Source: Fluviibacter phosphoraccumulans (GTDB lineage Bacteria > Pseudomonadota > Gammaproteobacteria > Burkholderiales > Rhodocyclaceae). Taken from it: a DNA stretch of 64,000 bases. This document shows positions 8,541 to 17,389 of the stretch, in pieces (position 1 is the first letter of the stretch; the number at the start of each line of letters is the position of its first letter). Under the pieces are notes generated by a model. It was given only the letters and a program-made list of their open reading frames with translations. It was not told where the DNA came from and ran no database searches. Made by a program: the position numbers and the translations under genes. The stretch lies in contig NZ_AP019011.1 of the NCBI RefSeq assembly GCF_016110345.1, positions 1,922,001 to 1,986,000 of the forward strand, read 5' to 3'.

Positions 8541-9236
8541 TTATGCCTGTACCGTCGACTGATCAACGTGAACGCCAGGACCCATGGTGCTGGAGACAGC
8601 GATCTTCTTCAGGTACTGACCCTTGGCTGAAGCCGGGCGCGCCTTCACCAACGCGTCAACCAGTGCGCGCAGGTTCTGTTCGAGGGCTTCAACACCAAAC
8701 GAAGCACGGCCGATCGTGCTGTGCACAATGCCGCCCTTATCGGTACGGTACTGGACCTGGCCTGCCTTAGCATTCTTAACAGCCGTCGTCACATCCATCG
8801 TCACCGTACCCACCTTCGGGTTAGGCATCAAACCACGTGGGCCAAGAATCTGACCCAACTGACCGACGATGCGCATGGCATCCGGCGTTGCGATCACGAT
8901 GTCAAAGTCCATGTTGCCGGCCTTAACCTGCTCAGCAAGATCTTCGAAGCCAACGATGTCCGCACCGGCTGCCGTAGCCGCTTCCGCCTTGTCGCCCTGA
9001 GCAAACACAGCAACACGCATCGTCTTACCGGTACCTGCTGGCAGCACAACCGAACCACGCACAACCTGGTCCGACTTACGTGCATCTACACCGAGGTTCA
9101 GCGCAACATCGATCGACTCGTCAAACTTAGCTGTTGCCAGGTCTTTAGCAAGGGCCAGCGCTTCGTTCAGCGGATACAGTTTGTTACGGTCAACTTTGCT
9201 CTGAACGGCTTGTTGGCGCTTAGTTAGTTTTGCCAT
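8541..9236 (-). CDS. rplA: Ribosomal protein L1
   Basis: L1 forms the mobile L1 stalk of the 50S subunit and helps eject the E-site tRNA. The 231-residue product starts MAKLTKRQQAVQSKVDRNKL and carries typical L1 segments such as GTGKTMRVAVFAQG, MPNPKVGTVTMDV and the C-terminal KARPASAKGQYLKKIAVSST. Its ATG is 1 base after the rplK stop, so translation is probably coupled. In other bacteria L1 represses the rplK-rplA message. Confidence 0.99.
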   Translation of the reverse strand: MAKLTKRQQAVQSKVDRNKLYPLNEALALAKDLATAKFDESIDVALNLGVDARKSDQVVRGSVVLPAGTGKTMRVAVFAQGDKAEAATAAGADIVGFEDLAEQVKAGNMDFDIVIATPDAMRIVGQLGQILGPRGLMPNPKVGTVTMDVTTAVKNAKAGQVQYRTDKGGIVHSTIGRASFGVEALEQNLRALVDALVKARPASAKGQYLKKIAVSSTMGPGVHVDQSTVQA

Positions 9237-9237
9237 A

Positions 9238-9669
9238 TTAGAGGCCCTCCACGGTGATACCCATGCTACGGGCGCTACCAGCGATGGTGCGCACAGCGGC
9301 GTCCAGATCAGCAGCGGTCAGATCAGCTTGCTTGGTCTTGACGATGGCTTCTGCCTGAGCGCGGGTGATCTTGCCGACTTTGTCGGTATGAGGACGCGGG
9401 CTACCCTTCTGGATACCAGCAGCCTTTTTGATCAGAATCGTTGCCGGCGGGCTCTTCATCACGAAGGTGAAGGACTTATCGGCATAAGCCGTAATAACAA
9501 CCGGCGTTGGTAAGCCCGGTTCCATGCCTTGCGTAGCCGCATTGAAGGCCTTGCAGAATTCCATGATGTTCAGGCCACGTTGACCAAGTGCTGGACCAAC
9601 CGGAGGCGACGGATTGGCTTTACCCGCCGGGATTTGCAGCTTGATGTAGCCGACAATTTTCTTTGCCAT
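9238..9669 (-). CDS. rplK: Ribosomal protein L11
   Basis: L11 with 23S rRNA forms the GTPase-associated centre and is needed for RelA activation. The 143-residue product begins MAKKIVGYIKLQIPAGKANP with the proline-rich N-terminal domain (PSPPVGPALGQRGLNIMEFC) and ends with the RNA-binding domain (TIAGSARSMGITVEGL). A clear ribosome site (TAGGAG) precedes the ATG at 9669. It is the first gene after the 117-base nusG-rplK spacer. Confidence 0.99.
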   Translation of the reverse strand: MAKKIVGYIKLQIPAGKANPSPPVGPALGQRGLNIMEFCKAFNAATQGMEPGLPTPVVITAYADKSFTFVMKSPPATILIKKAAGIQKGSPRPHTDKVGKITRAQAEAIVKTKQADLTAADLDAAVRTIAGSARSMGITVEGL

Positions 9670-9786
9670 GAAAGGCTCCTATAAGTGAGTTTTAACGCGC
9701 TTTTTCCGGCAAGCCGGTGACTAACGCTCCTCTTTGCCACCAATACAACCAGGGGTGGCGCCCTTTAAACTTAAGCCAAGGCCGAA

Positions 9787-10320
9787 TTATGCTTTTTCGA
9801 CTTGACCGAAATCCAACTCTACCGGTGTCGAACGACCAAAGATGGTCACCGACACACGCAGCTTGCTCTTGTCATAGTTGACGTCTTCGACGTTACCATT
9901 GAAGTCCGTAAATGGGCCTTCCTTGACGCGGACCATTTCGCCCACTTCGAACAGAATTTTCGGACGGGGCTTTTCAACACCTTCCTGCATCTGTTGCATG
10001 ATCTTATCGACTTCCTTCTGGGAAATCGGCGTTGGTTTGGTGGCGGTGCCGCCAACAAAACCAGTGACTTTTGGTGTGCTTTTCACCAAGTGCCAGGTAT
10101 CATCGTTCATGTCCATTTCAACGAGGACATAGCCTGGAAAAAACTTGCGCTCGGAGATGGCTTTTTGGCCACCACGCATTTCGACGACTTCTTCAACAGG
10201 CACCAAGATCTGTCCAAACAGATCCTGCATACCCGAACGCTGAATACGCTCGGTCAGCGCGCGCAGGACGCTCTTCTCGAAGCCTGAATAGGCGTGTACG
10301 ACATACCAACGTTTGCTCAT
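9787..10320 (-). CDS. nusG: Transcription antitermination factor NusG
   Basis: NusG binds RNA polymerase through its NGN domain and couples it to ribosomes or Rho through its KOW domain. The start is at ATG 10320 (MSKRWYVVHAYSGFEKSVLR), whose A overlaps the secE stop (TAATG); a longer in-frame start at 10359 would run into secE and is rejected. The 177 residues comprise NGN (1 to about 115) and KOW (about 122-177, with VGEMVRVKEGPFTDFNGNVE). It is translationally coupled to secE. Confidence 0.98.
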   Translation of the reverse strand: MSKRWYVVHAYSGFEKSVLRALTERIQRSGMQDLFGQILVPVEEVVEMRGGQKAISERKFFPGYVLVEMDMNDDTWHLVKSTPKVTGFVGGTATKPTPISQKEVDKIMQQMQEGVEKPRPKILFEVGEMVRVKEGPFTDFNGNVEDVNYDKSKLRVSVTIFGRSTPVELDFGQVEKA

Positions 10321-10670
10321 TATTTCTTCCAGCCCAGGATCAAGTCGTACATGACCCATTCCAGGGTTTTATCTGTCAGCCACAGAAAAATGGCCATGAT
10401 CAGCACAAATACAAAAACCATCGCTGTTGTCTGGACCGTTTCCTTGCGGGTCGGCCAAACAACTTTACGCGCCTCGAAGATCGATTCGCGGGCAAACGAT
10501 ACCAGCTGGCGACCCTGAGTTGTTGTCCACACCAGGAGGACAGCAACCACGAGACCACCCAGCACCGACGCCGCACGCAACAGCGAGGCATCCGGCGCCA
10601 ACAGGTAGAACCCGGCAATCCCGGCAGCCACAGCAAGCACCGCCAGTACAAATTTGAGTTTATCGACCAT
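10320..10670 (-). CDS. secE: Preprotein translocase subunit SecE
   Basis: SecE clamps the SecY channel in the inner membrane. The 116-residue protein has three predicted membrane spans (about 6-24, 34-52, 82-101) like the longer proteobacterial type. The cytosolic amphipathic segment ESIFEARKVVWPTRKET, the SecE hallmark, lies just before the last span. It sits between tRNA-Trp and nusG and overlaps the nusG start by one base. Confidence 0.97.
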   Translation of the reverse strand: MVDKLKFVLAVLAVAAGIAGFYLLAPDASLLRAASVLGGLVVAVLLVWTTTQGRQLVSFARESIFEARKVVWPTRKETVQTTAMVFVFVLIMAIFLWLTDKTLEWVMYDLILGWKK

Positions 10671-10711
10671 CAGACACTATCAGGACTGTTGACACAGTCC
10701 ACAGCTAAAAG

Positions 10712-10787
10712 TGGCAGGGGCGGAGGGCATCGAACCCCCAACCTTTGGTTTTGGAGACCAACGCTCTGCCAGTTGAGCTACACCCCT
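10712..10787 (-). tRNA. trnW: tRNA-Trp (CCA anticodon)
   Basis: The reverse complement starts AGGGGTGTAGCTCAACTGGC and folds as a cloverleaf. The anticodon loop reads CTCCAAA with anticodon CCA, and the acceptor arms are AGGGGTG/CGCCCCT. The 3' CCA is encoded in the DNA. It lies between tuf and secE, the usual betaproteobacterial position. Confidence 0.97.
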
Positions 10788-10800
10788 GCAAAACACTTAA

Positions 10801-10823
10801 GGCGCCCCCTATTCCGGAGCGCC
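10801..10823 (-). terminator. Weak terminator-like hairpin between tuf and tRNA-Trp
   Basis: GGCGCTCC and GGGGCGCC (one mismatch) enclose a short loop, and the minus transcript continues TTAAGTGTTTT. A second stem, CCCGCTTA/TAAGCGGG at 10840-10856, lies nearer tuf. Both could act as partial terminators or processing sites that free tRNA-Trp. Confidence 0.4.
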
Positions 10824-10869
10824 TCAGGCAACTGCGACCCGCTTAATAAGCGGGCCCTGGCACAAAAGA

Positions 10870-12060
<1,191 letters not shown>

Positions 12061-12130
12061 TTTTAGACCCTCAAGTCGAAAAAATAAAAGACACAAAAAG
12101 ACGACACACCGTCCGGAAACACCAGAAGCC

Positions 12131-12205
12131 TGGTGCCCATGGGCAGGATTGAACTGCCGACCTCTCCCTTACCAAGGGAGTGCTCTGCCACTGAGCTACA
12201 TGGGC
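12131..12205 (-). tRNA. trnT: tRNA-Thr (GGT anticodon)
   Basis: The gene sequence starts GCCCATGTAGCTCAGTGGCA, has anticodon loop TTGGTAA between CTCCC/GGGAG stems, and acceptor arms GCCCATG/CATGGGC with encoded CCA. It is the tRNA nearest tuf, as thrT is in E. coli. Confidence 0.97.
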
Positions 12206-12230
12206 AAATCCCGAACAACTGAATAAACCG

Positions 12231-12304
12231 TGGAGCGGGTGAAGGGGATCGAACCCTCGTCTTAAGCTTGGAAGGCTTCTGCTCTACCATTGAGCTACAC
12301 CCGC
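12231..12304 (-). tRNA. trnG: tRNA-Gly (TCC anticodon)
   Basis: The gene sequence starts GCGGGTGTAGCTCAATGGTA with anticodon loop CTTCCAA and acceptor arms GCGGGTG/CACCCGC; CCA is encoded. It lies 25 bases from tRNA-Thr in the same transcript. Confidence 0.97.
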
Positions 12305-12350
12305 CCGGCCAAACCGCAGCACGGAGAAAACCGTTTGTTCATCTGATCGT

Positions 12351-12435
12351 TGGTGGAGGGAGAAGGATTCGAACCTTCGAAGGCTGAGCCGACAGATTTA
12401 CAGTCTGTTCCCTTTGACCGCTCGGGAATCCCTCC
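12351..12435 (-). tRNA. trnY: tRNA-Tyr (GTA anticodon)
   Basis: This 85-base class II tRNA has a long variable arm. It starts GGAGGGATTCCCGAGCGGTC, has anticodon loop CTGTAAA between CAGA/TCTG, and acceptor GGAGGGA/TCCCTCC with encoded CCA. It is the first gene of the tRNA-tuf transcript, 17 bases past a clear -10 box. Confidence 0.97.
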
Positions 12436-12452
12436 GCAGACCAGAACCGAGG

Positions 12453-12482
12453 ATTATTCCCGATTTGACCCGATGCTGTCAA
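12453..12482 (-). promoter_or_regulatory. Sigma-70 promoter of the tRNA-tuf operon
   Basis: On the minus strand TTGACA (12477-12482) and AATAAT (12453-12458) are separated by 18 bases, ending 17 bases before tRNA-Tyr. The -35 is perfect and the -10 matches 5 of 6 bases. This strength suits a stable-RNA and translation-factor operon. Confidence 0.8.
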
Positions 12483-12583
12483 GCAGCATTTCGAATTTTT
12501 TTATCAAGTCGTCAATATCGCAATGCAACAAGGCGAATGTCGGCCTCAATGGTAGAGTGCGGTATCCATTTGCAACCACGACC

Positions 12584-13213
12584 ATGTCCAAACACGCCGA
12601 CCCGCTCCCTCCTGATTGCACCCACCCGGCAGATCCTGATTTGCTGAACCGGATGTTTATGCATGGGCGCACCTTCAACCGCTGGCTAAACCGACCGGTC
12701 GATGACGCACTGCTCATGCGCATCTGGAATCTGGCACGACTTGGCGCCACGGCGGCCAACAGCCAGCCGTTGCGGGTTTTGTTTGTGCGCTCTGAGGCCG
12801 CCAAAGCACAATTGAAACCGTGCCTTGCCCCAGGCAATATCGAAAAGACGATGGCTGCGCCGGTTACTGCGTTATTTGCGGCTGATTCACAGTTTTACGA
12901 CCACCTTCCGCGTCTTTTTCCGCACGCCGATGCGCGCAGCTGGTTTGCTGGCGACGCTCAAAAAGACATGGCTCGCGAGTCAGCCTTTCGCAACAGCACC
13001 TTGCAAGCAGCGTATTTTATGCTGGCCGCGCGCGCGCTCGGGTTGGATTGTGGCCCCATGTCGGGCTTCGACGCACCGCTGCTCAACCAGACGTTCTTTC
13101 CCGATGGACGTTACACTGTTAATTTCATCTGCAACTTGGGGCATGGCGATCCCCAATCGCTGCACCCGCGCCACCCAAGACTGGAGTTTGAAGAAGCATG
13201 TCGGATCATCTAG
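12584..13213 (+). CDS. RutE/HadB-like nitroreductase family protein
   Basis: This 209-residue flavoprotein belongs to the RutE-type branch of the nitroreductase family, which in E. coli reduces malonic semialdehyde during uracil catabolism using NAD(P)H and FMN. The match is high in LGATAANSQPLRVLFVRS, LFPHADARSWF and ARALGLDCGPMSGFDA. The start at 12584 (MSKHADPLPPDCTHPADPDL) is chosen because the longer frame runs backwards through tRNA-Tyr. No other rut genes are nearby, so the substrate is unknown and RutE function should not be assumed. It overlaps the next gene by 16 bases. Confidence 0.8.
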   Translation: MSKHADPLPPDCTHPADPDLLNRMFMHGRTFNRWLNRPVDDALLMRIWNLARLGATAANSQPLRVLFVRSEAAKAQLKPCLAPGNIEKTMAAPVTALFAADSQFYDHLPRLFPHADARSWFAGDAQKDMARESAFRNSTLQAAYFMLAARALGLDCGPMSGFDAPLLNQTFFPDGRYTVNFICNLGHGDPQSLHPRHPRLEFEEACRII

Positions 13214-13494
13214 ACCGGAGTGGCTACGCCATTCCTGAGCACACCCCGCGTAAAGTGACGCTGATGTACCTTTTGGTGCTGCAAGCCTTGCCAACCATGG
13301 GCGTGCTTGCCCTCGGCGCACCCAGCTATGCCATTTTTGATCAACCAATCCCCTGGATGGGCATGTCACTGGTGATTGGCGGCGTTGCCTTTTTTCTGAC
13401 CTACTTGGCCAGTTACCCCTGGCGTTACCGCATTATCGAAGGCCTGGTCGCACCCGCCACCTGGCTGGTCCTGCATTTAGCCGGCCGAGTTTAA
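13198..13494 (+). CDS. Small membrane protein, unknown function
   Basis: I do not recognise this 98-residue protein. It has two hydrophobic spans (about 24-42 and 54-70), an arginine-bearing loop (YPWRYRIIEG) and a hydrophobic C-terminal stretch. Its start lies within the end of the nitroreductase gene (16-base overlap), so the two are probably co-translated. The overlap and clean coding frame make it likely real. Confidence 0.65.
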   Translation: MSDHLDRSGYAIPEHTPRKVTLMYLLVLQALPTMGVLALGAPSYAIFDQPIPWMGMSLVIGGVAFFLTYLASYPWRYRIIEGLVAPATWLVLHLAGRV

Positions 13495-13531
13495 ACTCGC
13501 CCTCTCCAGCTTTAACCCCACGGAGGTTCCC

Positions 13532-14107
13532 ATGAATGATTCGCAAAACAACCCGCTGAATTTTTTGCAAGGCATGTGGAACCAGATGGGTTTCCAACTG
13601 CCTGGCATGGTAACGCCGACACTGGACGAAGGCGAGCTGGATAAACAGATTAAAGATCTGAAGTCGGTCGAAAGCTGGCTGCGCATGAATTTATCCATGC
13701 TGCAGATGACGATTCAGAATCTGGAGATGCAAAAGTCAGCACTGGGCACCTTCCGCACCATGAGCGAAAGCTTTACCCATCCGGAGTCTGCCTCGCCCCC
13801 CCCTGAAACCCCCTACAGTGCATTCTTTAAAATGCCCCAGGGCGCCAGCACTAGTCAGCCTGCGTCTGCACCAGAAGCGCCTGCGACTGCCGCGCCCACC
13901 GATGAGGCGGGATTGACCAAAGCAGCCATGTGGCCCTGGGAAATGATGAACGAATTGAACGCCAAAATGCAGGCGCAATTGGCTGATTCAGCCCAGAAAG
14001 CACCGGCTCAGAAAAAAGCCGCAGGCAGCGCCACTGCCGCAGCACGCAAAGCGCCCGCCGCCAAAAAGCCAGCGGCTAAACGCGCTGCCAAAAAACGAGC
14101 TGATTAA
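13532..14107 (+). CDS. phaM: PhaM-like polyhydroxybutyrate granule protein
   Basis: PhaM proteins activate PHB synthase PhaC1 and tether PHB granules to the nucleoid. The 191-residue product has the N-terminal FLQGMWNQMGFQLPGM segment, a helical region (about 35-75, SWLRMNLSMLQMTIQNLEMQ), a Pro/Ala-rich linker, and a lysine/alanine-rich tail (about 155-191) with repeated PAAKK-type motifs like the DNA-binding tail of Ralstonia PhaM. A strong CGGAGG ribosome site precedes the ATG. Its stop codon overlaps the stop of the convergent next gene. The presence of PHB metabolism is inferred from this gene only. Confidence 0.75.
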   Translation: MNDSQNNPLNFLQGMWNQMGFQLPGMVTPTLDEGELDKQIKDLKSVESWLRMNLSMLQMTIQNLEMQKSALGTFRTMSESFTHPESASPPPETPYSAFFKMPQGASTSQPASAPEAPATAAPTDEAGLTKAAMWPWEMMNELNAKMQAQLADSAQKAPAQKKAAGSATAAARKAPAAKKPAAKRAAKKRAD

Positions 14108-14418
14108 CCGGCTGCCTTGGCGGCATCCACCATCTGCTGAGCAATCCACGGACCGCCGCCATAAAGCATGGCAGCGGCGGCCATGACGAGCACGGTGCCG
14201 AAAATAATCTGCAGGCGCGTTTTGCGCAGACCCTCGGGGTATGCACGGCAGAAAAAAATCGGTCCAAAAATCGGTAAGAAAACTACAAACGCGGCCCACC
14301 ACCAGCTACGCGTAATACTGGCTGGAATCACCACAATATAGCCAACCAGTAATAAAACAGCGCCTACCGCAGCCATCAACGCAATGGCCAGAATAAAAGC
14401 AAAAAAGGCAATATCCAT
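14104..14418 (-). CDS. Small inner-membrane protein, unknown function
   Basis: This 104-residue protein has three hydrophobic spans (about 4-30, 36-57, 70-87) and no motif I can name. The first possible start is a TTG at 14421, but the ATG at 14418 follows a purine-rich stretch and is preferred. It lies 11 bases beyond the 3' end side of glmU on the same strand, so it may be the last gene of a glmU transcript. Its stop overlaps that of the phaM-like gene. Confidence 0.6.
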   Translation of the reverse strand: MDIAFFAFILAIALMAAVGAVLLLVGYIVVIPASITRSWWWAAFVVFLPIFGPIFFCRAYPEGLRKTRLQIIFGTVLVMAAAAMLYGGGPWIAQQMVDAAKAAG

Positions 14419-14432
14419 CAAATTCTCTCAGT

Positions 14433-15821
14433 TCATTTTTTTTGTTTAGTCGGGCGCTGCCAACCGGGTAACGATAGCTGCTTCGCGCGGGACACAGTCA
14501 GTGTATCAGCCGGGGCATCCTTGGTCAGTGTTGTACCTGCGCCCAGGGTCGCGCCACGACCCACGGTGACGGGTGCCACCAGCTGCGTATCTGAACCGAT
14601 GAAGGCATCATCCTCAATCACCGTACGGAATTTGTTCGCACCATCGTAGTTACAGGTAATGGTGCCCGCACCGATATTGACGCGATCCCCCACGGTGGCA
14701 TCGCCCACATAAGCTAAGTGATTCGCTTTCGAACCATTGCCCAGTTGCGTGTTTTTGAGCTCGACAAAATTACCCACGTGTGCGCCGGCCCCCAGGGTCG
14801 AACCAGGGCGCAAACGCGCATACGGCCCAACGACGGCATCCGGCCCCACCTCAGCCTGATCCAGGTGACTAAAGGCATCGATACGCGCACCGGCACGAAT
14901 CGTCACGTTACGAAGCACGCAGTAAGGACCGATCTGCACGCCTTCTTCCAGCACCACCGCGCCTTCGAAGACACAACCCACATCAATACTGACATCACGC
15001 CCGCAGTTTAATGAGCCCCGGATATCAATACGTGCCGGATCAGCCAGACGCACACCGGCCTCCAGTAAGCCTGCTGCCAGATGCAATTGCCAGGCACGCT
15101 CCAAGGCCGCTAATTGCGATTTGGAATTGACACCCGCCACTTCCCAGTCATAGGCAGGGGATACGGTATGCACAGGCACGCCTTGCTGCACAGCCATGGA
15201 CAACAGATCCGTGAGGTAGTACTCACCCTGCGCATTCTGGTTCGACAGCGCACCCAGCCATGCCGACAAATGTCGTGCGGGCAGGCAGAGAATACCTGTG
15301 TTGACTTCGGTAATGCGGCGCTGTTCATCCGTCGCATCTTTTTCTTCGACGTTGCACACGACTTTGCCTGCTGCATCACGAACGATGCGTCCGTAACCCT
15401 TGGGATTAGCAAGTTGCTGCGTGATCAACCCGACACCGTCCCCGGCTGCTTGCAGCAAGGCTTTTAAGGTTGCCGGCTGGATCAGCGGCACATCACCGTA
15501 GAGGATGAGTACTTGTCCATTTTCTGGCAGGGGTTGCAATGCCGGCATGGCCATCTGTACCGCATGCCCCGTACCTAGCTGTGGCGATTGCAGCGCAAAG
15601 GCCACGCCAGCATCAGCCAAGGCTGCTTCAACGACAGGCGCGCCATGACCAACCACAACGACGGTTTTCTGTGGCTGCAAAGGTGCTGCGGCCGCAATCA
15701 CCCGACTCACCATGGTGTTGCCGGCAATAGGATGCAACACCTTCGGCAAACCGGAACGCATACGGGTGCCCTGACCCGCAGCGAGAATAACCACCTGCAA
15801 TGGACGTGTATGACTCAACAC
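14433..15821 (-). CDS. glmU: Bifunctional GlmU, UDP-GlcNAc synthesis
   Basis: GlmU acetylates glucosamine-1-phosphate and then uridylylates it to UDP-N-acetylglucosamine for peptidoglycan and LPS. The 462-residue protein has the nucleotidyltransferase motif LAAGQGTRMRSGLPKVLHP (13-31) and a C-terminal left-handed beta-helix of hexapeptide repeats with the acetyltransferase segment (KNTQLGNGSKANHLAYVGDA). The start is not ATG: GTG at 15821 is immediately followed by TTG at 15818, and GGAG lies 3 or 6 bases upstream, so the TTG is also plausible. Confidence 0.97.
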   Translation of the reverse strand: MLSHTRPLQVVILAAGQGTRMRSGLPKVLHPIAGNTMVSRVIAAAAPLQPQKTVVVVGHGAPVVEAALADAGVAFALQSPQLGTGHAVQMAMPALQPLPENGQVLILYGDVPLIQPATLKALLQAAGDGVGLITQQLANPKGYGRIVRDAAGKVVCNVEEKDATDEQRRITEVNTGILCLPARHLSAWLGALSNQNAQGEYYLTDLLSMAVQQGVPVHTVSPAYDWEVAGVNSKSQLAALERAWQLHLAAGLLEAGVRLADPARIDIRGSLNCGRDVSIDVGCVFEGAVVLEEGVQIGPYCVLRNVTIRAGARIDAFSHLDQAEVGPDAVVGPYARLRPGSTLGAGAHVGNFVELKNTQLGNGSKANHLAYVGDATVGDRVNIGAGTITCNYDGANKFRTVIEDDAFIGSDTQLVAPVTVGRGATLGAGTTLTKDAPADTLTVSRAKQLSLPGWQRPTKQKK

Positions 15822-15876
15822 TGACTCCGTTAATTCGTTTTAGACAATACCCTCAAGGATACCGGAAGCCCAATGA

Positions 15877-15902
15877 CAAAGGGTGGCCAAAGCCACCCTT
15901 TG
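15877..15902 (-). terminator. Terminator-like hairpin after gltD
   Basis: CAAAGGGTGGC and GCCACCCTTTG form a perfect 11-bp stem with loop of 4 bases, 21 bases past the gltD stop. The U-tract after it is poor, so it may need help or mark an RNA 3' end. It separates gltBD from glmU. Confidence 0.6.
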
Positions 15903-15922
15903 TTGGTGCATGCTTGACGCGA

Positions 15923-17389
15923 TTAACGTGGCAGCAGCGACGAACCCATCAGGAACTCATCCACCGAACGCGCGCACTGACGGCCTTCACGGATCGCCCA
16001 GACCACCAGCGATTGGCCGCGACGGACGTCACCGGCAGCAAACACCTTGGCCACGTTGGTTTTGTAGCTGCCTTCACCATCCGTTGTTGCCTTGGCGTTC
16101 TGGCGTGCATCTTTATCTACGCCAAAAGCTTCAAGCAAACCACCTACCGGATTGGTAAAGCCCATCGCCAGGAACGCCGCATCGCAGGGCAGTTCGAATT
16201 CCGAACCAGCCACTTCGGTCATTTTGCCGCCTTGCCAATCCAGACGGACAGCCTTAAGTGCTTTGACGTTGCCCTTGCCATCGGTGACAAACTCTTTAGT
16301 TGCCACGGCAAAGTCACGGCTACAGCCTTCGTCATGCGAGGTCGAGGTACGCAGCTTGATCGGCCAGTACGGCCACACCAGCGGCTTATGCTCTTGTTCC
16401 GGCGGCATCGGCATCAGTTCAAACTGAGTCACGGATGCAGCACCGTGACGGTTCGACGTACCCACGCAGTCGGAACCGGTATCACCACCGCCGATGACGA
16501 TAACGTGCTTACCCTTCACGTTAATCGGGTTAGCCTTGCCTTGCTGCACTTCCTTATTCTGCGGAATCAGGAATTCCAGTGCGGCATACACACCCGTGAG
16601 TTCACGACCCGGTACCGGCAGATCACGCGGCACTTCCGAACCCGCGGCCAGAATAACGGCATCGAAATCCTTTTGCAGCTGTTCGGCAGACACAAAGCTT
16701 TCGGCATCATTGTTGATACCGGCAGGCAGGTCTTTGGAGCCAACCAGCACCTTGGTCTTGAAGGTCACGCCTTCAGCTTCCAGCTGGGCAACACGACGAT
16801 CAATCGCCGTCTTTTCCATCTTGAAATCAGGAATGCCATAACCCAACAGACCACCAATGCGGTCACTCTTTTCGAAGACCGTCACGTCATGGCCAACACG
16901 CGCCAATTGCTGCGCAGCAGCCAGGCCAGCTGGACCCGAACCGATGATGGCAACACGCTTGCCTGTTTTAGTCTGCGGCGGCTGTGGCACGACCCAACCC
17001 GAAGCCCAGGCCTTGTCGATGATGGCGCGCTCGATAGACTTGATGCCTACCGGTAGCACGTTGATGCCCAGCGTACAGGCCGCTTCACAGGGTGCCGGGC
17101 AGATACGGCCGGTAAACTCCGGGAAGTTATTGGTCGAGTGCAGCACATCAATGGCTTCACGCCATTTGCCGTGATACACCAGATCATTCCAATCCGGAAT
17201 GATGTTATTGACCGGGCAACCGTTGTTGCAAAAAGGGATGCCGCAATCCATGCAGCGGGCACCCTGCTGCTTAGCGGCCGCCTCATCGAGAACAGCCACA
17301 AATTCACGGTAATGCTTTTTGCGGTCGTCCGGTTTTTCGTAGGTCTCGCTCAGTCGCTCGAACTCGAGGAATCCAGTCGGCTTTCCCAT
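15923..17389 (-). CDS. gltD: Glutamate synthase small subunit
   Basis: GltD takes electrons from NADPH and passes them through FAD and iron-sulfur centres to GltB. The 488-residue protein has the two N-terminal cysteine clusters CMDCGIPFCNNGCP (46-59) and CPAPCEAAC (97-105), the FAD site GSGPAGLAAAQQLARVGHD (about 151-170) and the NADPH site IGGGDTGSDC (about 300). Its ATG overlaps the gltB stop by one base (TAATG), consistent with equimolar synthesis. Confidence 0.98.
   Translation of the reverse strand: MGKPTGFLEFERLSETYEKPDDRKKHYREFVAVLDEAAAKQQGARCMDCGIPFCNNGCPVNNIIPDWNDLVYHGKWREAIDVLHSTNNFPEFTGRICPAPCEAACTLGINVLPVGIKSIERAIIDKAWASGWVVPQPPQTKTGKRVAIIGSGPAGLAAAQQLARVGHDVTVFEKSDRIGGLLGYGIPDFKMEKTAIDRRVAQLEAEGVTFKTKVLVGSKDLPAGINNDAESFVSAEQLQKDFDAVILAAGSEVPRDLPVPGRELTGVYAALEFLIPQNKEVQQGKANPINVKGKHVIVIGGGDTGSDCVGTSNRHGAASVTQFELMPMPPEQEHKPLVWPYWPIKLRTSTSHDEGCSRDFAVATKEFVTDGKGNVKALKAVRLDWQGGKMTEVAGSEFELPCDAAFLAMGFTNPVGGLLEAFGVDKDARQNAKATTDGEGSYKTNVAKVFAAGDVRRGQSLVVWAIREGRQCARSVDEFLMGSSLLPR

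Noticed and set aside
12350..12583. In-frame N-terminal extension of the nitroreductase gene
   Set aside because: It runs through tRNA-Tyr and its promoter, and the family start is at 12584.
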